From assembly GCA_017577715.1 (NCBI GenBank), contig PKRC01000023.1, positions 1 through 19,444 on the forward strand: a stretch of DNA of 19,444 bases, read 5' to 3'. Position 1 is the stretch's first letter. Each line of letters starts with the position of its first letter. The notes below the pieces were generated by a model. That model saw nothing but the letters and a program-made list of their open reading frames with translations, was not told where the DNA came from and searched no databases. This stretch comes from Clostridia bacterium. Lineage in GTDB: Bacteria; Bacillota; Clostridia; Caldicoprobacterales; Caldicoprobacteraceae. Positions 1 to 6,697 of this stretch are shown piece by piece. Made by a program: the position numbers and the translations under genes.

Positions 1-1
1 A

Positions 2-760
2 TCATGTGCTCCGGACGGCGAAAGGTTGCTTTTGTATGAAACGCCTTTGCCAAGCGATCAATGGCTTACCATAGATGATGTGGAATTATTAGCTTCCATT
101 TCTAGGCCGGCTCGTAATATATTCTGTGTAGGGAAAAATTATCTAGATCACATTGAAGAGCTAAACAGGGATAAAAATATATCAGGCCTCAATACGCAGT
201 ATCCACAATATTTCACCAAAGCCACCCATACCGTTACCGGGCCGTTTGCTGAGATTTCGCTGCACTCGGATGTTACGTCACAGGTGGATTACGAAGCAGA
301 GCTGGCGGTGATCATAGGTAAAAAGGGTATTAATATTCCTGAAGATAAGGCAATGGACTATGTGTTCGGGTATACCATTATAAACGATGTGACGGCCAGA
401 GACCTGCAGCGAAATCACAGCCAGTGGTTTAAGGGCAAGAGCCTGGATGGCTTTTGTCCCATGGGGCCCTGGATTGTGACTAAAGACGAGATTGACCAGC
501 CGGTTGAGCTCAATATATCCAGCCGGGTAAATGGGGAGCTGCGCCAAAGCTCAAACACTCGCAATATGATATTTAGCATTTCAAAGCTCATAAGCATACT
601 TTCACAGGGTCTCACGCTGGAGCCGGGAGATATACTGGCGACCGGTACGCCGGCGGGGGTGGGTATGGGGTTTGACCCGCCTAAGTTTTTGAAACCCGGT
701 GATGTGGTGAGGATCGAGATTGATAACATTGGCTATATAGAGAATAGATTCGTTGAATAG
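2..760 (+). CDS. Fumarylacetoacetate hydrolase (FAH) family protein, 5' end cut by the window
   Basis: The reading frame is open to the left edge, so the true start lies outside the window. The TTG at 26 is internal and has no ribosome binding site. The visible part carries FAH-fold hallmarks in order: NIFCVGKNYLDH, then YEAELAVIIG with the acidic metal-binding pair, then GYTIINDVTARDLQ with a metal-ligand Asp, then WFKGKSLDGFCPMGPW, and the C-terminal GDILATGTPAGVGMG. Family members are cytosolic Mg/Mn-dependent hydrolases, isomerases or decarboxylases acting on 2-oxo or enol acids such as acylpyruvates, often in aromatic-acid breakdown. The exact substrate cannot be read from sequence and no pathway neighbour is visible. 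About 250 codons are present against roughly 280-310 in full-length relatives, so probably only 30-50 residues are missing. The family call is secure; the substrate is unknown. Confidence 0.9.
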   Translation, partial: SCAPDGERLLLYETPLPSDQWLTIDDVELLASISRPARNIFCVGKNYLDHIEELNRDKNISGLNTQYPQYFTKATHTVTGPFAEISLHSDVTSQVDYEAELAVIIGKKGINIPEDKAMDYVFGYTIINDVTARDLQRNHSQWFKGKSLDGFCPMGPWIVTKDEIDQPVELNISSRVNGELRQSSNTRNMIFSISKLISILSQGLTLEPGDILATGTPAGVGMGFDPPKFLKPGDVVRIEIDNIGYIENRFVE

Positions 761-810
761 GAGTTAAGTTTGATTTTATATATGAAGTCTGGTACTTGGG
801 CTGGAGTATA

Positions 811-864
811 TGAGTGATATCCTCTTCCGATTCCTTTAATTCTTTGAGAAGAGGACATCACTCA
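811..864 (+). terminator. Hairpin between convergent genes, likely terminator
   Basis: Arms 811-827 and 848-864 are 17 nt each and pair with a single non-Watson-Crick position (A/C in + RNA, G/U in - RNA), around a 20-nt loop. The hairpin sits between the end of the FAH gene (+) and the end of the ABC ATPase gene (-), so it could serve both. The sequence just after it on the + strand is moderately T-rich (tgcatttatttc). The - side has no T-tract although its stem is slightly better paired. Function is inferred from position and structure. Confidence 0.55.
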
Positions 865-884
865 TGCATTTATTTCTAAAAATT

Positions 885-1562
885 TCATGCGCTTATTAGC
901 GTTTCCATGTCATAAATTCTAGTAGCCCGCTTCATGATTTTCATATCATGAGTTGCTACCACTATTGTTTTTCCTTCCTTGTGGTGGATGTCACTTAATA
1001 GTTCAAGAATGGTTTCGCCGGTTTTTTGGTCCAGGTTTCCGGTGGGTTCATCGGCTAAAATGATGCTGGGCGAGTTTGCCAGAGCTCTGGCAATTGCCAC
1101 CCTTTGTTGTTCTCCTCCTGATAATTCCCATGGATAATGATTTTTTCTATGGGACATGCCTACTTGTTCGAGAAGCTCGTTTGCTCTTTGCTCAGCTTTA
1201 TGTTTATCTACTCCAGCCAGCAGCAGGGGGACCAGGACATTGTCTTTGGCGTTAAATGAGTGAATGAGATTAAAAAACTGAAAAATAAAGCCGATTTTCT
1301 GGTTTCTGTACCGGCATATTTCATTTTCGTTTAGTTTGGCAATTTCTTGCCCGTCAACCACAATGCTTCCCGAATCGGGTTTTATAAATCCGGCCATCAA
1401 ATACAGCAAAGTTGTCTTTCCGCTGCCAGAAGGGCCCAGTATAACCACAAACTCTCCTTTTTGAATGTCCAAGTTAAGCCCTTTAAATAAATCAACCCTC
1501 TGATATTTTGTTTTAAAAGATTTGGTGACCTGGCTGAGTTGAATTGATATTTCCATCTGCAC
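885..1562 (-). CDS. ABC transporter ATP-binding protein, LolD/MacB type
   Basis: This is a 225-residue nucleotide-binding subunit. Walker A GPSGSGKTT is at residues 43-51, the Q-loop Gln at about 95, the signature LSGGEQQ at 147-153, Walker B ILADEP at about 168-173 followed by TGNLD, and the switch His is in VATHD. The TGNLD D-loop and overall length are typical of the LolD/MacB/FtsE branch, which pairs with FtsX-type permeases that work on the outer face of the membrane rather than as channel importers. It is the last gene of a three-gene - strand operon; its Shine-Dalgarno (AAAGGAGG) starts directly after the stop codon of the upstream permease. Either the GTG at 1562 (5-nt spacing) or the ATG at 1556 (11-nt spacing) could be the start. 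The cargo is unknown; peptide or lipoprotein export, or antimicrobial peptide resistance, are the usual roles. Confidence 0.92.
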   Translation of the reverse strand: MQMEISIQLSQVTKSFKTKYQRVDLFKGLNLDIQKGEFVVILGPSGSGKTTLLYLMAGFIKPDSGSIVVDGQEIAKLNENEICRYRNQKIGFIFQFFNLIHSFNAKDNVLVPLLLAGVDKHKAEQRANELLEQVGMSHRKNHYPWELSGGEQQRVAIARALANSPSIILADEPTGNLDQKTGETILELLSDIHHKEGKTIVVATHDMKIMKRATRIYDMETLISA

Positions 1563-1575
1563 GCTTTCCTCCTTT

Positions 1576-2739
1576 TTATAGTTCTTCCGGTTTGCTGGAA
1601 ATAATGTCGGGAAGGGAAGGGTCTTTCATGGCTGTTTTTACTTTTCTTATGGCTATTTGCAAGCTTAATAATCCAATGGCAGCATAGATCAACAGGATAG
1701 TTACAAACATCTTTATGTTGATATACTCCCCGATGTAGGGTTCCATTAATAGATATTTGTAAACGATGCTGCTTACAATGGAGGTAACTATAATAATGAA
1801 TGCCTGTTCGATCCAGAAAGTCTTGAGCAGAGTTTGTTCCGTTGCCCCCAGCGCCAGTAATATTCCTATTGTTCTTAGTCTTCTGTTTATGGTAAATTTG
1901 ACTTCGCGGTTGATTAACAGATAAACCACGACAGCTCCCATTGCCGCTATGATCAAAAGTACCTTGTTTTTGCTTAAGGAGAAATTAACATCGCTTAGCT
2001 GAGCTTTTTTGTATACTATCTTGTTTGCCGAAACAGTATGGTTGTCTTCTGAATTGCCAAAGATGACAAACTGATAATCTATTTCATGAGTTAATTGGTG
2101 CTTCTCCAAAAACTCTAAAAATTTATTGTTTGTCAGCACCAGGCCTATTCCTTTTTCAAAGGGTTTGAGTATTGCCTTGATGGTCACAGGATAATAAGTA
2201 GATCGTAGATTGGCATGAGAATCTTTTGCAGAATCTATGCCTTGCCTTACACGAATAATTAAATGTGCTTTGTCTCCCAACTTTTTATTTAGTTGTTTGG
2301 CAGCATTATAGCTCAGTGCTATGCCCACGCTGTCGTCAGAAGTTGATAAACGGCTCATGTCGCCGTAGAGCAAGTTTTTTTTATTGAAATAGCTTTTTTC
2401 CAGTTCATACAGATTGTGTTCATCCACAATGAACAGATCTATCACGGTTTGAGGCCTATAGACAAGAGCGTTATCGGTTGAAAGTATGTGAGCTACAGTT
2501 GTGTTTTCCATAACTCGAAAAGCAAATCCGGATTTTGGTTTTTCATCGCAATAAGCAATCCAATCGTAAGTGCAGTTATTTAAAAAGCTTTTTTGATTTA
2601 CAACAGGTACTATTGCGGCTGTTGAAAACATGCCTACAATCGAAAGAACGGGTATGAACAGCAATATTTTCTTTATAAAAAACCAAGGGTTCTTTTTCCA
2701 TTCAGCGAGAATAAACTTGAAAATAAATGTATTGCTCAT
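1576..2739 (-). CDS. ABC transporter permease, FtsX/MacB-like (second of pair)
   Basis: This 387-residue membrane protein has the four-segment FtsX/MacB layout. One N-terminal membrane segment lies at about residues 20-48, followed by a soluble extracytoplasmic region of roughly 200 residues. Three C-terminal segments follow, beginning at IIAAMGAVVVYLLI, then near FIIIVTSIVSSIVYKYL and MFVTILLIYAAIGLLSL. The stretch RLRTIGILLALGATEQTL is the typical FtsX coupling-helix region that touches the ATPase. A GAGGTG ribosome binding site precedes the ATG at 2739. It starts 9 nt after the first permease ends and is followed directly by the ATPase, so the two permeases most likely form a heterodimer served by that ATPase. 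I see no motif that identifies the substrate. Confidence 0.85.
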   Translation of the reverse strand: MSNTFIFKFILAEWKKNPWFFIKKILLFIPVLSIVGMFSTAAIVPVVNQKSFLNNCTYDWIAYCDEKPKSGFAFRVMENTTVAHILSTDNALVYRPQTVIDLFIVDEHNLYELEKSYFNKKNLLYGDMSRLSTSDDSVGIALSYNAAKQLNKKLGDKAHLIIRVRQGIDSAKDSHANLRSTYYPVTIKAILKPFEKGIGLVLTNNKFLEFLEKHQLTHEIDYQFVIFGNSEDNHTVSANKIVYKKAQLSDVNFSLSKNKVLLIIAAMGAVVVYLLINREVKFTINRRLRTIGILLALGATEQTLLKTFWIEQAFIIIVTSIVSSIVYKYLLMEPYIGEYINIKMFVTILLIYAAIGLLSLQIAIRKVKTAMKDPSLPDIISSKPEEL

Positions 2740-2748
2740 AAATACACC

Positions 2749-3963
2749 TCATTCCCTAGCAAGCTGTGCTGATATATCAATTTTTTTCGTTTTTAAGTAG
2801 GCAAATAGACCATTGATAACAACAGCTACTATTTGAAGGGTTAATGCCCCAAGGCAATACCATCCAAAAAGATACCACGGCATATAAGATTCCATGAGAA
2901 AATCGTATACAATGTATTTTACGATAACAGCCGCTGTCCCGAGTAGCGGGACATGGATCACGACGGTTTCCAGCAATAGATACATGACAAAATAAAACCT
3001 GGGCATTCCCGCCGCATAGAGTATGGCAAAATCTTTTTCACGCATGACAAGCTTTTTGCTGGCTTCGCGGTATAACACCAGCAGGTAAGCTATAAATGCA
3101 AGTATGCTGGCTGCAATCACAATAGGCGGCGTATACCTAAGTTCCCAGTACAGCTCCTCCAGATGCTTCTCTCTTTCAAGAAGCATATTGCGATTAAATT
3201 CAACAATTCCATTTTTATCGTCTGTAGATAAAAGACCTTCATTTATCATTTGCATTGGAATATATTCATAGATAAAGTATTCTTTTGCTTTTTCCTTATC
3301 GACGGCTTTAACAAACATAATACTGTAAATCGGTTCATGACCAAAAATCTGAGTAAAAGTGCTTCGCTGTTCACCCTGCCACAGTATCAAGGCTATTGGT
3401 TCTCTGCCTGAATCGCATATGGCCGCTACTGTGAAGGGGACTTTGATTTGGTCGGGGCCAAACGGGATAAAAACCTTGTCGCCTGTATCTACCCCAAGTT
3501 TTCTGGCGGTGCCAAAGTCAATGATAATAGGATTTAATTCTTTGTTTTCAAGTATTTTTTTATCACATTTTATAATCAAATGGTCAGAGAAGAAGGATAT
3601 ATCTCTGCTGTCGAAACTATCTACTGCATATATGTCTAAGGGTATGTTTCTAGTTGTGCTGTCTTGAATTATGACCCTTCCTGATATGATTCTGACAGGG
3701 AAAACGGCCTCAACAAATGGAAGACTCTTGATGTGGGCAATTTGTTCTTCGTTAAATTCTTTGACGATGAAGTCAAATTTAGTCTCGGCATATAAAACCG
3801 TATAAACGTGCTGGATGTGGCGAAACCACACGGTAAATGACAGCAAAATTGACAGCATTAAAATTATACCTATTACCTCTCCGATTCTTTTATTAATGCC
3901 GCTTAACTTGCTTTCCTTTAAAAGCATCCATATCAGTTTGAATTTGCCCTTCAACTTTTCCAA
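2749..3963 (-). CDS. ABC transporter permease, FtsX/MacB-like (first of pair)
   Basis: This is a 404-residue permease with the same topology as its downstream partner. One membrane segment lies near residues 25-47 (VIGIILMLSILLSFTVWF), then a large extracytoplasmic domain of about 230 residues. Three C-terminal segments follow, around IVIAASILAFIAYLLVLY, FVMYLLLETVVIHVPLL and CLGALTLQIVAVVINGLFAY. Between the first two of these, REKDFAILYAAGMPRF matches the coupling region of FtsX permeases. The start is unusual: no ATG fits well. The TTG at 3963 directly abuts an AAGGG motif, while the TTG at 3954 sits about 9 nt from it and may be the real start. It heads the operon permease-permease-ATPase. 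Upstream in the same orientation lies a gene for a small secreted protein, separated by a strong hairpin. Confidence 0.83.
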   Translation of the reverse strand: MEKLKGKFKLIWMLLKESKLSGINKRIGEVIGIILMLSILLSFTVWFRHIQHVYTVLYAETKFDFIVKEFNEEQIAHIKSLPFVEAVFPVRIISGRVIIQDSTTRNIPLDIYAVDSFDSRDISFFSDHLIIKCDKKILENKELNPIIIDFGTARKLGVDTGDKVFIPFGPDQIKVPFTVAAICDSGREPIALILWQGEQRSTFTQIFGHEPIYSIMFVKAVDKEKAKEYFIYEYIPMQMINEGLLSTDDKNGIVEFNRNMLLEREKHLEELYWELRYTPPIVIAASILAFIAYLLVLYREASKKLVMREKDFAILYAAGMPRFYFVMYLLLETVVIHVPLLGTAAVIVKYIVYDFLMESYMPWYLFGWYCLGALTLQIVAVVINGLFAYLKTKKIDISAQLARE

Positions 3964-4001
3964 CCCTTTCTGTATGATTGTGTATATAAGTGTAAAATAT
4001 T

Positions 4002-4051
4002 GAGAGAATCAAATCATAGTCCTGTATACGGAGCTATGATTTGATTCTCTC
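4002..4051 (-). terminator. Perfect 18-bp stem-loop, likely terminator of the secreted-protein gene
   Basis: Arms 4002-4019 and 4034-4051 are perfect reverse complements of 18 nt around a 14-nt loop. On the - strand the hairpin lies about 45 nt downstream of the stop codon of the small secreted-protein gene and is followed by an A/T-rich tract (AATATTTTACAC). It also sits just upstream of the first permease gene, so it could cap the first transcript or partially attenuate read-through into the transporter genes. Confidence 0.65.
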
Positions 4052-4096
4052 TGAGAGGTTATGTTTCGAAGGGTTATTTTGAATGTTTTAGATGTT

Positions 4097-4558
4097 CTAA
4101 TTTACGATAACAGTTCTGAAATAATCAGCACGAATTGGTGCTGGACCTGTACCAATGTAGCTTTGGCTTGTACCCCTTGTTTGAGCAACTGCCCTAAATT
4201 CAGCTTCTCTTGTAATTCTCCCGAACACGAGAAACATTTTTCTGCCTTGCCAAACAGCTTTTCCAGTCATATCACCGGTTTTAGCAGTAAAATCCCAGCT
4301 ACCCCATGAACCAGCGGTAACCGTTGGTAAGCCGTACAGCCGAGGAATTTCTACGTGGAAATAGCCATCGGCGGGTACAGGAATACCATAAACTGTAGAA
4401 TCATATTCAATTTCTGCTTTGAATGTAGAGGAATATCCTACTACACCGCTTGAAGGCAAATATCGTGATACAAAAGTTACGCTAAAGGCAAGTGCCGTGG
4501 TAGCAAATAACGCCACCGCCAAAAACGTGACAATAGCAATATAAGTCTTTAGCTTCAA
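4097..4558 (-). CDS. Small secreted protein of unknown function
   Basis: The product is 153 residues with a clear Sec signal peptide: basic start MKLK, hydrophobic core YIAIVTFLAVALFATTALA, and a likely cleavage after ALA near residue 24. The mature part (about 129 residues) has no cysteine, is rich in Gly, Thr, Val and aromatic residues, and looks beta-strand rich; GSWGSWDF and FRAVAQTRGTSQSY are its most distinctive stretches. The start is a TTG at 4558 with a strong AAGGAGGG ribosome binding site 8 nt upstream, which decides the start. I do not recognise the family. The gene lies upstream of, and in the same direction as, a two-permease ABC transporter, so it could be the transporter's cargo or partner, but this is only inferred from position. 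Confidence 0.75.
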   Translation of the reverse strand: MKLKTYIAIVTFLAVALFATTALAFSVTFVSRYLPSSGVVGYSSTFKAEIEYDSTVYGIPVPADGYFHVEIPRLYGLPTVTAGSWGSWDFTAKTGDMTGKAVWQGRKMFLVFGRITREAEFRAVAQTRGTSQSYIGTGPAPIRADYFRTVIVN

Positions 4559-5188
4559 ATTTACTCCCTCCTTCTAACGTAATTTTCAGCTTTACATTAA
4601 CTTCTCTGTCGCCGGCAAACATCAAAGTTAATGCAAAGTTTAAGACTATAATAACTGTATAGTTAAAATATGCAGCCGACAAAATAAAACTTCAATACCT
4701 GCATTTGCTGTTATTTCAGCGTGTTTACTAGGGGATTACCTACGAGATTCGGAACAATTTTGTGTGCTTGGTTTAAAAGTGCGAAACTGTAAAATTTAAA
4801 CATATAACTTGTATTTAGTATAAGCATGAACAATTTACATCGTCAAGTTTTTTTTTTTTTTATAATCCATTTATGCGCTCTTTTCTTTTGTTTTCTCAGG
4901 ATATCTTTATATTTTGTAAACTTAGAAATTTTTGCCTAATGACCTAGGTTATTCAGATTTGTAATCTTGAGAGAATAAAATTCAAATGAAGAGGTGATGG
5001 ATATTTAACTTTACCGCCTTACGGGCTGTAAATACTAAAGTTCTATTATGATGATGAGTCTTGCTTTCTTTAAACTTGCGAGAATAATAATTCATCAGAA
5101 CATTCATAGGTACTGGAGAAATTTAGGAGCACCTGTGGAAAGAAATACTTAAGAAGCAATTGAAAGCAGCAAAAGAATATTTTAACAG
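4559..5188. other. Gene-poor intergenic stretch upstream of cwlD
   Basis: This stretch of about 630 nt contains no convincing gene. It holds the upstream region of the secreted-protein gene (-), a run of 14 T at 4848-4861, and a 16-nt near-palindrome at 4938-4953 centred on ACCTAGGT, which could be an operator. It also holds an imperfect direct repeat of about 25 nt at 4966-4990 and 5075-5100. The region between 5000 and 5045 can fold locally (an ACTTTA/TAAAGT pairing). Candidate small ORFs lack ribosome binding sites. The promoter of cwlD presumably lies here, but I cannot place it with confidence. Confidence 0.5.
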
Positions 5189-5227
5189 CTCCAGCAATAT
5201 CCTTTTTACAGGAGGATTTTGCTGGAG
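5189..5227 (+). promoter_or_regulatory. Terminator-like hairpin covering the cwlD ribosome binding site
   Basis: Arms 5189-5203 and 5213-5227 are 15 nt each with one mismatch, around a 9-nt loop, followed immediately by GTTTTTGATTTT. This has the form of an intrinsic terminator. It ends only 12 nt before the cwlD ATG, and its right arm contains most of the GGAGG at 5224-5228 that best serves that ATG. It may end an upstream transcript, act as an attenuator, or hide the ribosome binding site. The structure is seen directly; the regulatory role is inferred. Confidence 0.6.
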
Positions 5228-5239
5228 GTTTTTGATTTT

Positions 5240-5935
5240 ATGAAGGTTATATTCATCACAAAGAAATGGCTTATTGTATTCTGGATTTTGCTGGGTCTGA
5301 TGCTGTTTTTGATATATGCCTTAAAGCTAAAGGAAGACAGCGCTATTCTTACCCTTGCCTCACCGGTCAGCAAAAAGGTAATCGTGATAGACGCGGGACA
5401 CGGAGGCTTTGATCCGGGAGCTGTAAGCGATAGTGGCACCCGAGAAGATAAGATAAATCTAATCATAGCACGGAAGCTAAAAAAGTATTTGGAAAATCAG
5501 GGAGCCAAGGTCGTAATGACCCGACAAACCGATGAGGCTCTGGGCAGAACCAAGAGAGAGGACATGCAAAAACGGGTTGAGATTATAAGAAACAGCAATG
5601 CCGATATAGTGGTCAGCATCCACCTCAACAAGTTTCAGCAGTCGAAGTATTACGGCGCGCAAACTTTCTATATGGCCGGAAGCGAGGAAGGCAAAAGGCT
5701 GGCGCAGTGCATCCAAACCCAGCTTATAAAAATTTTAAATCGTGGAAATACCAGGCAGATCAAGGCGGTAAGCGATCTGCTCATACTCAAGGCGGGTCAG
5801 GCTCCCAGCGTTATCGTGGAGTGCGGTTTTCTTTCCAATCCTCAGGAGGAGAAGTTGCTTAAAACCGATGAATATCAAGAACAGGTGGCATGGGCCATAT
5901 ACTGCGGAATTGTCGATTATTTCGCCGGGCAATAG
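5240..5935 (+). CDS. cwlD: N-acetylmuramoyl-L-alanine amidase CwlD (sporulation cortex)
   Basis: The 231-residue product has an N-terminal membrane anchor or signal at residues 10-28 (WLIVFWILLGLMLFLIYAL), then an Amidase_3 domain. Zinc ligands are visible as His54 (IDAGHGG), Glu69 (REDKINL) and His128 (VSIHLN); the catalytic Glu194 is in VIVECGFLSNP. CwlD removes the stem peptide from muramic acid so that muramic delta-lactam can form in spore cortex peptidoglycan, acting outside the membrane. Length and the anchor-plus-single-domain layout match CwlD rather than the larger AmiC/LytC amidases. I chose the ATG at 5240 because GGAGG at 5224-5228 precedes it by 11 nt. A TTG at 5219 is in frame but lies only 3 nt from the other GGAGG. 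The gene stands alone, preceded by the hairpin at 5189-5227. A housekeeping cell-wall amidase remains possible. Confidence 0.85.
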   Translation: MKVIFITKKWLIVFWILLGLMLFLIYALKLKEDSAILTLASPVSKKVIVIDAGHGGFDPGAVSDSGTREDKINLIIARKLKKYLENQGAKVVMTRQTDEALGRTKREDMQKRVEIIRNSNADIVVSIHLNKFQQSKYYGAQTFYMAGSEEGKRLAQCIQTQLIKILNRGNTRQIKAVSDLLILKAGQAPSVIVECGFLSNPQEEKLLKTDEYQEQVAWAIYCGIVDYFAGQ

Positions 5936-6240
5936 CGATTGTGCCGGGCAGTAGTGTCATTGAACATAATAAGCTTTGATTTTGCTGCAAACTTAATCTG
6001 CTTAAATGTAGCTTTATAAAGCAATGCCTATGTATGTAATTTTTCTCTTCCTGTCATTTTTACTTCAAAACTGTAGATTTCGTTTTGAGCAACAAAATAG
6101 ACTTTTTAGAGCAGAATCAGCTTTTAGATATTATGGCCCACGTTAATTATTGTATTTAACACATTGTATAACAATAAAATTTCTAACTAAATATATGAAG
6201 ATAGGAACAGCACAGGTTATTTTAAAAATATTTTTTTGTG
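5936..6240. other. AT-rich intergenic region without recognisable gene
   Basis: About 305 nt separate cwlD from the MerR-type promoter. The first 20 nt loosely repeat the end of cwlD (a CCGGGCA-TAG motif occurs twice, near 5924 and 5944), and there is a short perfect palindrome GCTTTATAAAGC near 6010. I find no long ORF, no clear terminator with a U-tract for cwlD, and no RNA gene. Confidence 0.4.
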
Positions 6241-6271
6241 TTGACATTGACGCAACGTAAAGGTTTATAAT
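6241..6271 (+). promoter_or_regulatory. MerR-type promoter with 19-bp spacer
   Basis: A perfect -35 (TTGACA, 6241-6246) and a perfect -10 (TATAAT, 6266-6271) are separated by 19 bp instead of 17. Within the spacer an imperfect dyad TTGACG-caa-CGTAAA (6247-6261) forms the likely operator. An overlong spacer with a dyad between the boxes is the hallmark of promoters that MerR-family proteins activate by untwisting the DNA. It lies directly upstream of a MerR/TipAS-type gene, as expected for autoregulation. Confidence 0.88.
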
Positions 6272-6293
6272 GCAGTTATCAAGGAGGGATAGC

Positions 6294-6518
6294 ATGGAGT
6301 ACACGGTACATGAATTGGCAAAGCTGGCAGGAATAACGCCAAGAACGCTTAGATACTATGATGAAATTGGACTTCTTAAGCCGGCAAGAATAAAAATGAT
6401 TGAGATGTACGTTGATGATGAACGTTTTACGGCATACTACGATAAAATCGCTCCGGGGTGTGCGGCCTTTTTGCGTGATGCAATGAGGATATACACTGGG
6501 ATAAAGGATTATAATTGA
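6294..6518 (+). pseudogene. MerR-family TipAS-type regulator with large in-frame internal deletion
   Basis: The ATG at 6294 has an AAGGAGGG ribosome binding site 5-6 nt upstream; an in-frame ATG at 6270 overlaps the -10 box and is rejected. The 74-residue product begins with a good MerR helix-turn-helix (YTVHELAKLAGITPRTLRYY, then DEIGLLKPARI). It then jumps straight to what looks like the end of a TipAS drug-binding domain (YVDDERFTAYYDK, then APGCAAFLRDAMRIYTG). Family members of this design are about 240-260 residues, so the wing, the dimerising coiled coil and most of the ligand domain (roughly 170 residues) are missing while the frame is kept. TipAS proteins sense thiopeptides and other multidrug ligands. 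Without wing and coiled coil, normal dimeric DNA binding is unlikely. The promoter and downstream terminator are intact, so a short protein is probably still made. It is called a pseudogene by inference; a functional mini-protein cannot be excluded. Confidence 0.8.
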
Positions 6519-6588
6519 GTTGTACAGTAGCTGCTTGGTTTATTGATTAAATATCAGATGACGGTAGTGGAGAGATCTTAAGCAACAT

Positions 6589-6622
6589 AGCCTTCCTGCC
6601 GAAAAGGGTAGGGAGGCTTTTT
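6589..6622 (+). terminator. Intrinsic terminator after the truncated MerR gene
   Basis: Arms 6589-6600 and 6607-6618 form a 12-bp stem with two G-U pairs around the loop GAAAAG, followed by a T-tract (TTTTTATCTT). It closes the short MerR/TipAS transcription unit before the VanZ-like gene. Confidence 0.88.
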
Positions 6623-6697
6623 ATCTTGATTGGTATTGAAACGAGGGCACGGAATGTGATATCCTTAAATAGGAGTCAGAAATGGGGAGGTAAAAAA

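Noticed and set aside
26..760. TTG at 26 as the start of the FAH-family gene
   Set aside because: The frame is open to the window edge, the TTG has no ribosome binding site, and the protein would lack the usual N-terminal segment. The gene is treated as partial.
4097..4558. Assignment of the secreted protein to the lactococcin 972 family
   Set aside because: Only the gene layout is similar. The length and the lack of recognisable family sequence do not support the assignment.
4482..4682. 66-codon minus-strand ORF overlapping the secreted-protein start
   Set aside because: It overlaps the strong ribosome binding site and signal peptide of the 4097-4558 gene in another frame and has no start signal of its own.
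4848..4861. Run of 14 T as a terminator tract
   Set aside because: No stable stem directly precedes it on the + strand. It may be a simple homopolymer or a sequencing artefact.
5048..5152. 34-codon ORF in the region upstream of cwlD (three ATGs in a row at its start)
   Set aside because: There is no ribosome binding site and no recognisable motif, and it overlaps the repeat region. It is not distinguishable from chance.
5924..5960. Tandem repeat at the end of cwlD
   Set aside because: The two units share only part of their bases. This is too weak to call a duplication.
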